This document shows positions 16,185 through 25,652 of a DNA stretch of 64,000 nucleotides, piece by piece. The notes below the pieces were generated by a model. The model searched no databases. It saw only the letters and a program-made list of their open reading frames with translations, and had not been told where the DNA came from. The position numbers and the translations under genes are program-made. Position 1 is the stretch's first letter; each line of letters opens with the position of its first letter. Source of the DNA: Bdellovibrio sp. ZAP7 (GTDB lineage Bacteria > Bdellovibrionota > UBA1018 > CAIMNF01); NCBI GenBank assembly GCA_945874535.1, contig CAMCGZ010000003.1, positions 81,476-145,475 of the forward strand. Reading direction: 5' to 3'.

Positions 16185-17889
16185 TCTTCGGCCCTCCCAC
16201 GGTTGAGACCCACTCTCCGTTTGTACCCTTGGTGATCAAAGGATGATGGTTCGGGGCGGGGCTCGGAATCTGGAGCAGTGATGCAACGGTCGAAACTGCA
16301 TTACCATAGCCAGCCTTCTGGCCCCCGAGAGTGACCAGCCCCGCTGCCTCACCCCAAGTATTCCGTTTCTGGAGTGCCTGGGTGGCTTCAATCTTGATGT
16401 CTCCCACGACCGTGGTGTTTTTGATCTGCCCGGAGAGTATCGAGTAATTCGAGCCGGCAGGCCCGTGATCGGCGCCTTTGCCGTCGTCCCAGGCATCGCG
16501 GGCGAACTCAGACGTCAGTGTGATCACCGTCTTATCGAACAAGTTCCCGCCATCAGGAGTGGCCCTGGACTTCAATTGCTCGATCAGCTCGTACAAGCAT
16601 GAAGAAAGTCCCCTAAAATACCTAGAGAATGAAACCAATTGGACATAAGCACCCGAGGCGTGAGCGTCCACTGAAATGACGGTGGTTCCTCCAGCAGCAT
16701 CGACATTCTGGGCTCCACGGAAGGAAGCACCGAGCACGATATTTGCGAAAGATGAGAAATCTCTCTGGAACATGGACCCGCCCGTCATCATGAACTCACT
16801 GACGGCGAATCCGGGAGCCAAATACTCGATATTACTACCGGTGGTGAGCATGGAAGTGATGTCTGCTCCAGTGTAGTATCCGAAAGTGCCGGCGATCTCC
16901 GTACGGAATGGGTTGACCTGGTCTTGACCGACGAGAGGAACATCATCCGCCCCCGCGAGTCGAAGACTGGCTTCGCCGAACGACCTGGACAACAAGGACT
17001 GATACTTCGCAACGAGGGAATTGTAGACCGTGTTCAACTGGGCATAATCCAGCTTCATCAGGCGCTTGGCGTTCTGGCGCTGGATATAGCTGTTCGGGAA
17101 CATGCGGTGCCGATCCCCTGCTTGCCTTTTCATCGCCTCAAGAGCGACATCCATCGCATCACCCACTGAAGATGAATTGGACTCGAGTACAGTCGTTAGC
17201 AAATCGAACGGCGAGAACAACTTGGTCAACGGTCCGGAGGAAGCCAGGTACTCCATCGGGATACCCTTACTGGAACGGTAAAAACGCTTATCCGTCCGGT
17301 AGCCGACTGCCGGAAACACTTTATGCGATGACTCGGCAAGGATCCCACCGAGAGATGCTCCGCCCGGAGGTGCAACGGGTAACCCGGCATTGACGTGCCC
17401 ATCGAGGGTGTGAAGCCCCCTCATCATCAGCATATTTTTTGCCAGAAGATCCATCTGAGCTGAGCCGCCACCCGGGCGGGCAATCTTCCCGGCCCAAAGG
17501 TATGGCAAGTGCACTCCATTCACTTGATGAGTGGCGTATTCGCCACAATAGCCCGCAATCCCTTCATGGGTCGACAGTGCCGGATTGAGGCGCGTGATCA
17601 ACATGGATGTCTTAGGATCATTCTGGGCGTTGTAACGGAACCCATCCGAGCTGCCATTGGGTCTGAGCGGGCAATCCCAGAACCAGCGGGAGGGTGCACC
17701 GTTCATGCAAACATTGATGAGTTTCATCGAGTTGTCATAGGCCCCTTCGCCTCCAATGGCTTGCGCCTCGGCCCGGTAGGTGTACCCGTTCATGATATGA
17801 GAGAGGAAGTAAGCCAGTGGTGAATAAAGCAACCAACCGGCTCCGAACCCTTGTGCGGACTGCTTCAGAAACTTCCTCCGGTTCATCAC
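16177..17889 (-). CDS. Tat-exported DUF1501-like protein
   Basis: 570 residues. The N-terminus NRRKFLKQSAQGFGAGWLL is a twin-arginine-type signal. The body resembles DUF1501/DUF1552 proteins of the alkaline phosphatase/sulfatase-like superfamily, with VITLTSEFARDAWDDGKG and ADHGPAGSNYSILSG near the C-terminus as the clearest landmarks. Such genes are usually paired with DUF1588/DUF1592-type cytochrome-like partners in planctomycetes, myxobacteria and Bdellovibrio relatives, which matches the neighbour here. The biochemical function of the family is poorly known. Start and stop overlap the adjacent genes. Confidence 0.8.
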   Translation of the reverse strand: MMNRRKFLKQSAQGFGAGWLLYSPLAYFLSHIMNGYTYRAEAQAIGGEGAYDNSMKLINVCMNGAPSRWFWDCPLRPNGSSDGFRYNAQNDPKTSMLITRLNPALSTHEGIAGYCGEYATHQVNGVHLPYLWAGKIARPGGGSAQMDLLAKNMLMMRGLHTLDGHVNAGLPVAPPGGASLGGILAESSHKVFPAVGYRTDKRFYRSSKGIPMEYLASSGPLTKLFSPFDLLTTVLESNSSSVGDAMDVALEAMKRQAGDRHRMFPNSYIQRQNAKRLMKLDYAQLNTVYNSLVAKYQSLLSRSFGEASLRLAGADDVPLVGQDQVNPFRTEIAGTFGYYTGADITSMLTTGSNIEYLAPGFAVSEFMMTGGSMFQRDFSSFANIVLGASFRGAQNVDAAGGTTVISVDAHASGAYVQLVSFSRYFRGLSSCLYELIEQLKSRATPDGGNLFDKTVITLTSEFARDAWDDGKGADHGPAGSNYSILSGQIKNTTVVGDIKIEATQALQKRNTWGEAAGLVTLGGQKAGYGNAVSTVASLLQIPSPAPNHHPLITKGTNGEWVSTVGGPKNV

Positions 17890-19595
17890 AGCCCCCGATC
17901 CGGCGTTACGAAGGTTTCGGAGGCGATAATGCTCCTCAGAAGCTCCTTCACCGATTGATTCTGCTTCAGTTGCTTGCCTAGCTCGATTACACGACTCCTG
18001 TAAAGCTTTTGGCTATTGGTCAAGGCAACTGGATAAAGAGGATCGCTGATGTCGCCCAGGTGAACCGGAACACCGGTCAGCCACTCGAAATACCGCTTCG
18101 CTCCACACGCATAAAAATCCTGGGTGTTTGCGAGCGCCGATCCGAATGCCTGCATCCCTTCAACCGGAATTTGAACCATGGAACCATCATAACTCCGGTA
18201 CTGAATCACACCCTTTGCCGGTCGGTCGGAGAAGTCGGGGTCGGGTTCGAGTTCCGGATACGCCGAAAAAGGAAGCGTTGCCGTTTTCTTCATGAAAAAC
18301 CGGGTGGGTTTGGTCGCATTTCCATCTGAACTCAAAATTGAATACATATTCCGGATCGCCCCTGCTCCGACATCCATGGTTTGATGACAGCTCATGCAAG
18401 CGATCCCGGAACGCCAGGGGAACTCGGAGTTGGGTCGGAGGGTGTGCATCACATCCGACGAACGCAGTGCAGGAAGCTGGAGACAGAGGGCATCTTCGAA
18501 AACATGCTTGGTCCATAGTCGATAACTTCGAATGCCTCCATCAGGACGGACACTCAGGTTCCCGAGCGCTTTATTGTTATTCATGAGCAGGTAGGTCTGC
18601 GTGCCGATGAAGCCCGCACCCATGTGCTCATTCACATTTCCCTCGAAATACTTGTTCCGGAGATTGGCGCGTCCAATTGCGCCTGTGGAGGCCAGTCGGT
18701 AATTGAATCGTTCACGGTGTACGACTTTTACAGTATTGACCACGCTCGAGGGCACCAGGCCGTTCAGAATGCCCGTCTCTACCAACTCGGGGTACCAGGG
18801 AAAGCCCCCGTTGATCTGCGGACTGGCCGCGACATTCGATGGAGCTGCATTGGTGTTCTGAGCAGAAGATGTGATGCAATCCTTGCAGCAGACAGGTACC
18901 GATGTGCAGGTCGGAATGCCATCCCCCGGTATGACTGAACAGGGGTTGTCACATGGATTCCGGAGCATCGACGAATAGCTATTTCCGAAATCGAAAAAGG
19001 GCTCTCGCTTGCCATTCACCATTCCGTCTTTCATAGTGAATAGAAAATCCGCTGTTTTTTCCCGGCGATTCGAATTGAGGGAAAACCGTCTCGCCCTGAG
19101 ATCATGGGTCCGGGTGATGAGAGCCGAATACGGCTCATTTTTTTTGAGAGCGCTGTAGACGAAGTGATAAGCTGGGCTGTTCACATCGTGGATCTCGGCA
19201 TTCCGGATCGACCCGAGTCCATTCGAATAATCACTCACAACGAGTTGACTCCGATGAAACTCCAGAAATGAGCTGATCACCTTGGACCCGCGGGTCGAAC
19301 TGGCGCTAGAGGATGGAGCCTGAATCAGTCCTGAGTCGTCGAGCTCACCGAGAGCCAGGATCTCCATGCAAGCCTCGGTACCGTTCTTTTGGCCACTCTT
19401 CACTGCGGTCCAGAGCGGGTCTGCCTCCGGCATCCGTTCTTTCAAAAACAAGCCTGCGCACTTGGAGAGGCGCTTCAATTCGGAAATGATGATTGGGGAA
19501 TCGACGGACTGTGCAAAAACTTGGAATGATCCGGACACACCGAACAGCCCGATAAAGATCTGAAGCCAACAATTCCTCACACGAATTCCCCTCAT
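17886..19595 (-). CDS. Secreted CxxCH protein, DUF1588/DUF1592-like partner
   Basis: 569 residues with a Sec signal peptide (about 1-29, ending VFAQS). A single CMSCHQTMD motif near residue 400 is a c-type heme site. It lies in a context (FPWRSGIACMSCH) like that of planctomycete-type cytochrome-like DUF1588 proteins. A Cys-rich loop (NPCDNPC, VPVCCKDC) near 220-245 may hold disulfides or metal. The C-terminal domain (ACGAKRYFEWLTG) is typical of such proteins, where it binds or processes an extracellular substrate. It heads the three-gene secreted operon. Confidence 0.78.
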   Translation of the reverse strand: MRGIRVRNCWLQIFIGLFGVSGSFQVFAQSVDSPIIISELKRLSKCAGLFLKERMPEADPLWTAVKSGQKNGTEACMEILALGELDDSGLIQAPSSSASSTRGSKVISSFLEFHRSQLVVSDYSNGLGSIRNAEIHDVNSPAYHFVYSALKKNEPYSALITRTHDLRARRFSLNSNRREKTADFLFTMKDGMVNGKREPFFDFGNSYSSMLRNPCDNPCSVIPGDGIPTCTSVPVCCKDCITSSAQNTNAAPSNVAASPQINGGFPWYPELVETGILNGLVPSSVVNTVKVVHRERFNYRLASTGAIGRANLRNKYFEGNVNEHMGAGFIGTQTYLLMNNNKALGNLSVRPDGGIRSYRLWTKHVFEDALCLQLPALRSSDVMHTLRPNSEFPWRSGIACMSCHQTMDVGAGAIRNMYSILSSDGNATKPTRFFMKKTATLPFSAYPELEPDPDFSDRPAKGVIQYRSYDGSMVQIPVEGMQAFGSALANTQDFYACGAKRYFEWLTGVPVHLGDISDPLYPVALTNSQKLYRSRVIELGKQLKQNQSVKELLRSIIASETFVTPDRGL

Positions 19596-19697
19596 TCGCC
19601 CCCCTCTCTAGAATAGGTGGAGTTCCAATGACATTCAATATTTATACCAATTTTGTTTAATCTAACCCTCAGTGTGACGGGTTTTTGACGCCTCAAA

Positions 19698-20099
19698 TCA
19701 CCAATCCCGTGAAGAGCGACGACTCTTCTTTTCTGAATGCCGCCTTTTACTCTCCTTGGCTTTTAAGCGACTCGAGTAAGACTGACGGGTTTTCTTCCGC
19801 TTTTTAGGAACATGGAGTGCCTGCTCGATCATCGCCCCGAACTTCTGGATGCAATCCTCGCGATTCTTTTTCTGGTCCCGGAAACGATCGCTCATGAGCA
19901 CCACTTGCCCGGACTCATTCAACTTCAATTTTTCCAACAGCCTCAAGCGCTCTTCCTCGGTGATGGACGGACTGGAATGAAGGTCCCACTTGAGAACCGC
20001 CTTACTGTTCACTTTATTCACATTTTGCCCTCCAGGACCGGAACTTCGGGCATAAGAGAATTCGAACTCACTTTCAGGGATGTGAACGATACGTGACAT
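19698..20099 (-). CDS. arfB: Peptidyl-tRNA hydrolase ArfB (ribosome rescue)
   Basis: 133 residues from an ATG giving MSRIVHIPESEFEFSYA, the usual ArfB start; in-frame ATGs at 20108 and 20123 are possible. The release-factor signature SSGPGGQNVNK (Gly-Gly-Gln near 25) hydrolyses peptidyl-tRNA. The very basic tail (KKRKKTRQ onward) is the part that enters the empty mRNA channel of stalled ribosomes. It rescues ribosomes lacking a stop codon. It is divergent from the photolyase gene, with about 35 bases between chosen starts. Confidence 0.93.
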   Translation of the reverse strand: MSRIVHIPESEFEFSYARSSGPGGQNVNKVNSKAVLKWDLHSSPSITEEERLRLLEKLKLNESGQVVLMSDRFRDQKKNREDCIQKFGAMIEQALHVPKKRKKTRQSYSSRLKAKESKRRHSEKKSRRSSRDW

Positions 20100-20134
20100 G
20101 GATTCCATCCTACTCCGGATCAATAGTTTATGGT

Positions 20135-21622
20135 ATGTTGAACAAAATGAAGCCCCAGTCCGCCGTTCATCTTGTCTGGTTCAAGCGAGACCTCCGGACC
20201 CAAGACCATCAGGCCTTGGCAGCAGCACTTGCATCAGGTCCGACGGCGGGCTTGTTTGTATTCGAAGATGAATGGCTTCAGTCCGAAGATTTTGCGCCCT
20301 GTCACCTTCAATTCGTTCTGGAGTGTTTGACGGAGTTACGTGCTTCACTTGCCCGGATCGGGGTCCCCCTCCTGGTCCGCCACGGTTCGATCATCGGTGT
20401 GCTCGATGCCCTACACCGGGAACACGCGATTCACACTTTGTATTCGCACCAGGAAACCGGGCTCGATTGGTCTTTCAGACGGGATCAGTCAATCCAGGTG
20501 TGGTGCCGCCACTATTCCATTTCTTGGCAAGAGTTCAAGCAATTCGGTGTGGTGAGAAGGCTGAAGGATCGGAAGACCTGGCCCGAAAAACGCTCTCTCA
20601 TCATCGATCGGCAGCTGATCCGCGTGAGTGGTCAAAGCACTCTCAAATCCCCTTGGCCCGAGTTATCGGGAGAGATCCCCATTCCGGATCCGGCGCAGCT
20701 GAAGCCGGGGGCCCAAAAGGGCGGAAGAACAGAAGCCCAGGCCCTCTTGTGCTCTTTTTTCGAGGATCGCGGTGAACACTATTCCGGGTCCATCTCATCC
20801 CCCAATACCGCCGGCGAAGGGTGTAGCCGCCTCAGTCCCCATCTGTCATGGGGCACACTCTCGCTATCGGAAGTCCATGCTTCGATCAGGATGAAGCGTT
20901 CGGCTCTCCACGCACTGCCTCGGGCAGGCAAATGGCTTCGTTCAATTGAACAATTTGAAAGCCGCCTTTGGTGGCACTGCCATTTCATCCAAAAGCTCGA
21001 ATCCGAGCCTTCGATGGAATTCGAAAACGTGAACCGTGAATTCGACGGCATGCGCGAAAGTGAATTCGACGAAACCAAGTTCGAAGCCTGGTGCAAGGGC
21101 GAAACGGGATTTCCGATGATCGACGCTTGCATGCGGGCACTGCACCGGAACGGCTGGATCAATTTCAGGATGCGGGCGATGTTACTCAGTTTTGCGACCT
21201 ATCAACTCTGGCTCCATTGGAAAAAACCGGCTGTTTTTCTGGCCCGGCACTTCGTCGACTTCGAGCCCGGAATTCACTACAGCCAGGTTCAGATGCAAGC
21301 CGGAGTCACCGGAATCAACACCATTCGGATTTACTCTCCGAAAAAACAACTCCTCGATCAGGATCCCGAGGGCCGGTTTATCAGAGCACACCTTCCGGAA
21401 CTGGCACGTGTACCGGTCAGTGATCTCGCCGAACCTCACCTGATGCCGCCTCTACTCCAGCTGGAATCCGGCTTTCAAGCCGGAGTGCACTACCCGATGC
21501 CGATTGTCGATCCGGATGAGAGTTACCGTCGAGCGAAGGAGCGGATCTTCGAGTGGAAAAATCGATCTGAAGTCAGGAAGGCGGCAAAACGAGTGCTGAA
21601 CCGTCATACTTCCAACATTTGA
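20135..21622 (+). CDS. Deoxyribodipyrimidine photolyase/cryptochrome-family protein
   Basis: About 495 residues from an ATG at 20135. The N-terminal antenna-binding fold (HLVWFKRDLRTQDHQAL) is followed by the FAD domain with CSRLSPHLSWGTLS, GFPMIDACMRALHRNGW and a late block running FEPGIHYSQVQMQ then GVTGINTIRIYSPKKQ. That last block differs from the classical CPD-photolyase block and is typical of a cryptochrome-like subgroup found in cyanobacteria and Bdellovibrio relatives. It likely repairs UV-induced pyrimidine dimers using blue light. No clear Shine-Dalgarno is seen; an ATG at 20147 is also possible. Confidence 0.88.
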   Translation: MLNKMKPQSAVHLVWFKRDLRTQDHQALAAALASGPTAGLFVFEDEWLQSEDFAPCHLQFVLECLTELRASLARIGVPLLVRHGSIIGVLDALHREHAIHTLYSHQETGLDWSFRRDQSIQVWCRHYSISWQEFKQFGVVRRLKDRKTWPEKRSLIIDRQLIRVSGQSTLKSPWPELSGEIPIPDPAQLKPGAQKGGRTEAQALLCSFFEDRGEHYSGSISSPNTAGEGCSRLSPHLSWGTLSLSEVHASIRMKRSALHALPRAGKWLRSIEQFESRLWWHCHFIQKLESEPSMEFENVNREFDGMRESEFDETKFEAWCKGETGFPMIDACMRALHRNGWINFRMRAMLLSFATYQLWLHWKKPAVFLARHFVDFEPGIHYSQVQMQAGVTGINTIRIYSPKKQLLDQDPEGRFIRAHLPELARVPVSDLAEPHLMPPLLQLESGFQAGVHYPMPIVDPDESYRRAKERIFEWKNRSEVRKAAKRVLNRHTSNI

Positions 21623-21674
21623 GCAGTGGTCTTTACGAGTCCGGACAGCCCGTTTATCCTATGACCGGGTATCC

Positions 21675-22811
21675 ATGATCCATCGAAAGCTCTCATCCCT
21701 ACTGCTCGCACTCCTGATTGCCGGCAATCCGTCGGGGTCATTTGCCACAGATTGCGATCAAGTGTTCCGCACCCTGCTACAGGGGATTACCGCGCCCCAA
21801 GCCACGGTAGATGCGAAGAGCCTGGTCAAGAAGATCGGAAATTCGACACGGGAACAGAGTGTTCAGAATGGACTGCATTTTGATGATCAGATTCGAGCGA
21901 TCGAAACGATCGCCAAGAGGGATCCGACCTTCAAGAAACTCCATGACATGTTCGAACAAAAACAGTTCACCTTCGCAGTCGACACCAGTCGCGAAGCCCG
22001 AATGGACATCTTGAAGGGTGGGATCAAAAACCAGCATGAGATCGCTGGCTCGAATGGCGTATTCAATCCGGGAGCCCGCAATGTTGTGGAGTCGAGGTAC
22101 CTGAGGCTGGATCCTTCCGAATACGAACGGGTCGCAGCCCCGGTCAAACCGAAATCCATGTACCTGGTTCCAGAGCCCTCGACGGGCATCGAGTTCACGC
22201 CCACCCACTACAGCCTCGACGCATTTCAACAAAAAAGGATCGGCGACACTTGGATTCTGAAGCGGGAAGCCGTTGAAGAAAACACATTGGTGACCGTGGG
22301 GGATAGTCTCGACCGGGCCTTCATCGAATCCGGACTGGTCGACGACTGGCGCTCGATGGAAGTACTTCCGGACCAGAAGATGACCGAAAAGCTCGCAGTG
22401 GATTACCTGCTCCCACTCGACTGGGCCAAAACATCCATCCCTTTCTATTACCGTGAAGTCCAGCAACACAACAAACTCCGGTTCGTGGAACCGGATGCGT
22501 ACACCCGCTCCTACAACAAACGGGTCGAAGAGGGCGAACACCCCCCGACTTGGCTGAGCATTCTCGAAAACTCATCGCAGCCTGATTTCAACAAGAAGTT
22601 CCTGAAAAAATTCCCCGAGCTCGCTCCCTTTGAGAGTGAGCAGCTCTTCCGGCCTTACGGGAATTATGTCGAAGGACTTCATTTCGGCGAATTACCGGCT
22701 TCCAAAATCAAGGCTTTCATCTACCACTCTGACCCGCCGAGTGCGCAGGAGCTGGTTGAGTTCGAAAGGCTTGGGATAGAAGTGATTGATGGCCGGGGAA
22801 AATACAAGTGA
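21675..22811 (+). CDS. Exported protein of unknown function
   Basis: 378 residues with a Sec signal peptide cleaved after SFA near residue 24 (mature TDCDQVF). The N-terminal third is helical and the rest is mixed. A C-terminal section contains GNYVEGLHFGELP and IKAFIYHSDPPSAQELVEF, plus an internal TVGDSLDRAFI; none of these settles a family. A four-base GTGA overlap with the DUF3095 gene couples an exported protein to a cytosolic cyclase-like one, an unusual pairing. Function unknown. Confidence 0.65.
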   Translation: MIHRKLSSLLLALLIAGNPSGSFATDCDQVFRTLLQGITAPQATVDAKSLVKKIGNSTREQSVQNGLHFDDQIRAIETIAKRDPTFKKLHDMFEQKQFTFAVDTSREARMDILKGGIKNQHEIAGSNGVFNPGARNVVESRYLRLDPSEYERVAAPVKPKSMYLVPEPSTGIEFTPTHYSLDAFQQKRIGDTWILKREAVEENTLVTVGDSLDRAFIESGLVDDWRSMEVLPDQKMTEKLAVDYLLPLDWAKTSIPFYYREVQQHNKLRFVEPDAYTRSYNKRVEEGEHPPTWLSILENSSQPDFNKKFLKKFPELAPFESEQLFRPYGNYVEGLHFGELPASKIKAFIYHSDPPSAQELVEFERLGIEVIDGRGKYK

Positions 22812-23983
22812 GCCTAGCTTCCCACGAGAGTTTTTACCGCGATCTGACCCCTATCACGGATTTTGCCTCACTGGCTCAACTATCGCAGTACACTGCTGTC
22901 CCTTTGGATTGGTGGATGATCTTGACAGACATCCGTGGATCCACCCGAGCCATCCGTGAGGGACGGTACAAGGACGTGAATACTTTGGGCGCCGCCACCA
23001 TTGCTGTCGCTCGAAGAGTTCTCGGAAAACTGGAGTTTCCATTCGCATTCGGAGGGGATGGGGCCACCCTACTGGTACCGGATGGCCACCAGGAGCAGGT
23101 TTTGGCTAGCTTGGCTGGGCTGAGAGACCTCGCTTCAGTGAACTTCGGTCTCGAACTCAGGCTCGCGAGTGTCAGAATCTCAGAACTTGAGAAGCTCGGT
23201 GCTCATGTCCAAGTGGCCAAGTTCGCAGTTTCAGATACTTGCACCATTGCAGAATTCCGAGGAGAAGGGCTACGTTTGGCCGAGGAGCAATTCAAACAGC
23301 CGGGGAGTACTCTTGAATATCGGGGGCCGGGTACTGCCGACCCCGATCTGCGCGGTCTCTCCTGCCGCTGGAAACCATTCCAGTCCCGGAACGGTGTGAT
23401 GCTCACCGTAATCATTGAACCCCGCTCCGGTACCGGACATGACCCGTCCGTCACCTTCGAACGCTTGGTCAAACAAATGGACGCTCTCTTTCCCGACGGT
23501 ATGGATTCGGCAAACCCGGGCCTCGCTGAGTTGCGTGGGTACCGGCCGAGCGCGACCTTGCTCAGGGAAGAGGCCCGTTTTCAAAAGCCTGGCCTTTCCG
23601 GTTCAAGACTCCTCCGTATTTTTGAGATCCTTGTGGCTGGGTTCCTATTCAATCGGCGGATCCCTGTCCCGGTCCTACGACAATACGTTCGCGACACTCC
23701 GGCACACTGTGACTTTCGAAAGTTCGACTCTTCCTTGCGTGCGGTCCTGGACTGCACACCCGAACAAGTCCGGGCACTCGAAACCTTACTGAAACAGGAA
23801 CACGAGTCTGGAGCCATCCATTACGGAACTTGCCAATCGAACGAAGCCTTGATGACCTGCCTCGTAGAGGGATTGAATCCGGGCGAGCACTTGCACTTTA
23901 TCGATGGTTCCGATGGCGGCTATGCTCTTGCCGCCGAACAGATGAAGCTGCAAAAGACCAGATTGCTCACTTCACGCACTTGA
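22808..23983 (+). CDS. DUF3095 protein, class III nucleotidyl cyclase-like
   Basis: 391 residues from a GTG overlapping the upstream stop. The N-terminal half resembles class III nucleotidyl cyclases: ILTDIRGSTRAIREG carries an Asp at 41 and FPFAFGGDGATLLV an Asp at 84, the spacing expected of the two metal-binding residues. This is the DUF3095 type. The C-terminal half (about 200-391) contains a helical domain ending with LHFIDGSDGGYALAA. Whether it makes a cyclic nucleotide is unknown; substrate-defining residues cannot be read confidently by eye. Confidence 0.78.
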   Translation: MSLASHESFYRDLTPITDFASLAQLSQYTAVPLDWWMILTDIRGSTRAIREGRYKDVNTLGAATIAVARRVLGKLEFPFAFGGDGATLLVPDGHQEQVLASLAGLRDLASVNFGLELRLASVRISELEKLGAHVQVAKFAVSDTCTIAEFRGEGLRLAEEQFKQPGSTLEYRGPGTADPDLRGLSCRWKPFQSRNGVMLTVIIEPRSGTGHDPSVTFERLVKQMDALFPDGMDSANPGLAELRGYRPSATLLREEARFQKPGLSGSRLLRIFEILVAGFLFNRRIPVPVLRQYVRDTPAHCDFRKFDSSLRAVLDCTPEQVRALETLLKQEHESGAIHYGTCQSNEALMTCLVEGLNPGEHLHFIDGSDGGYALAAEQMKLQKTRLLTSRT

Positions 23984-23990
23984 ACTCTTT

Positions 23991-24655
23991 TTACAAGGGT
24001 GTGTACCGGGCGCGACTGTGCTGAATCACGCGCTTTCCGGATTCATCGGCCGGTCCGTCCCACTTCATCCGGAACTCTAACGCTGAGTCGGGAAGTGAAT
24101 AGATTTTCATGGTTAAAAAAGAATCCTCACCGATCTGAATCCGGTCCTCTGGAATGCTTCCAAGCTCATCAGATGTGGAACCCTCCCCGTCTTGAATCAC
24201 ATGGGTGATGGCTTCGATGAGTTTCCCGTTTTTGAATCCGATTTTAATCTCACGCTGCTGGGTATCCCTGACCTGATTCAGGAGATCGAGACCGACGCTG
24301 GCCTGAAAAGAGGCATTCATGGCGTCTTCCCCATCGCCTTCGCCCACTCCATCGCACTCCAGCTCCACATCGAAGTTTTTCCCGGACCGAGCAACTGCTG
24401 AAAACGACTTTCCAGTCGACTCCGACTCCTCATGGATCTGCAGCTCACTGAGTTCGTACTTGGCGAGGGGGAATTGCTCCCGCTTCGTCAGAGGGATCAG
24501 ACCCGCCTCAACTAAAGAAAATGGCACCGGGCAGGCAGACTTCTTGCCAGTCATGCCGCTGAGAGACTTCGATGCCCCATTCAGGCCCTGAGCGCGGGCA
24601 ATCCAACGATCAAAATCAGCGCCGACGAAACACGATAGAGGGGGCGAAACTTCAT
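23991..24655 (-). CDS. Exported protein with an apparent one-base frame break in its signal peptide
   Basis: The ATG at 24655 has an AGGAGA ribosome site and encodes MKFRPLYRVSSALILIVG, a clear Sec signal peptide, then stops at a TGA near 24584. The long frame, open to 23991, continues one base out of phase (QGLNGASKSLSGMTGKKS onward). An extra T near 24600 would give VGFARA-QGLNG, a textbook Ala-X-Ala cleavage site. The mature part is about 200 residues with paired Cys (SACPV, ELECDG) and a beta-rich body (DVELECDGVGEGDGED). Family unknown. It could be an indel error or true decay. Confidence 0.55.
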
Positions 24656-24779
24656 TGAATGTTCTCCTAGTGAGGCGGGATGATACAAATCCTGATCATT
24701 TTAGTCAACCTTTTTATTTGCACCTCGCTCTTTTCCATTCAACTTGCAGGGCTTAACTCGGCGTGCTAAATCCCACCCT

Positions 24780-25652
24780 ATGAAATTCATTTGGCTTTTT
24801 CTGCTCTGGCCCCTGGCCAGCGAGGCCTCTTCTATGAACACTCTCACTCTTTACTTCTACCGTTCCCCGGTAAAACTGAACTGGAACACTCCGGGCTCAC
24901 TGACCCGAACAACGCTCCTGAGTGGTTCCAAAGACCTGCTCCGGGGCCAAGAGAACATTGCCCTCGGGCACGTCACCGTGAAGCTCGAGTGCGAAGACGG
25001 TTCCTCACTTCACACTGCCATGACCCAGGAAGACCCGATGGAGTCGGTGCGTTTGCTCACCTCCGGAAACATCGGGCTCGGAATCCTGTTTCACCGCTTT
25101 GCGGGTCGGCTTGAAAATCGCGAGGAGATTGAGCGCCGACTCGTTCGGAATCGGAATGTTCGGTTCTTGAAGCTCGCCCTCTCGGGACTGACCTGCAGCC
25201 GCCTCATGGCCTATGCCCGTGAATTCGAAGTCCAGGGCCACTCCCGTTTTTACGGCTTACCCTTGCGTCCCCGTAAAGGAGAGGGAGCCGGATGCTCGGC
25301 CTTCGGCATGAGCTTCCTTGAAGTTGCGGGAGTCCTGCAAGCATCGCCCCTCCGGGAAGCCTCAACGCGCTGGAGCCGGTCACTCCAGGTGCCCAATTCG
25401 ATGATCGGAACACCCGAGCGTGGTGTTCCACTGGCCGCACTTGCCCTCAAACCCGGCCACTGGCCACTTCGCGCATCCGAAAAGACAACACCCCTTTTTT
25501 TCTGGGAGCCGAACCGGATGTACGACTGGGTTGGCGAACAGCTTCTGATGGGAGCATCGTCTCCCTGGCGGGAGATCACAGAAGGACCCCATAACGGGCT
25601 CGCTCTCGATCTCAGCTCGATTCCGACGCCCTCAGAGCCGTTCTTCGAATGA
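24780..25652 (+). CDS. Exported protein of unknown function
   Basis: 290 residues from an ATG giving MKFIWLFLLWPLASEASS, a Sec signal peptide; in-frame sequence upstream lacks signal character. The mature protein contains NIGLGILFHRFAGRLE, LTCSRLMAYAREFEVQG and GEGAGCSAFGMSFLEVAG. A Cys in a Gly-rich turn with His residues around it would suit a cysteine hydrolase-like fold, but this is only a hint. Its stop overlaps the YitT gene start. Confidence 0.6.
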   Translation: MKFIWLFLLWPLASEASSMNTLTLYFYRSPVKLNWNTPGSLTRTTLLSGSKDLLRGQENIALGHVTVKLECEDGSSLHTAMTQEDPMESVRLLTSGNIGLGILFHRFAGRLENREEIERRLVRNRNVRFLKLALSGLTCSRLMAYAREFEVQGHSRFYGLPLRPRKGEGAGCSAFGMSFLEVAGVLQASPLREASTRWSRSLQVPNSMIGTPERGVPLAALALKPGHWPLRASEKTTPLFFWEPNRMYDWVGEQLLMGASSPWREITEGPHNGLALDLSSIPTPSEPFFE

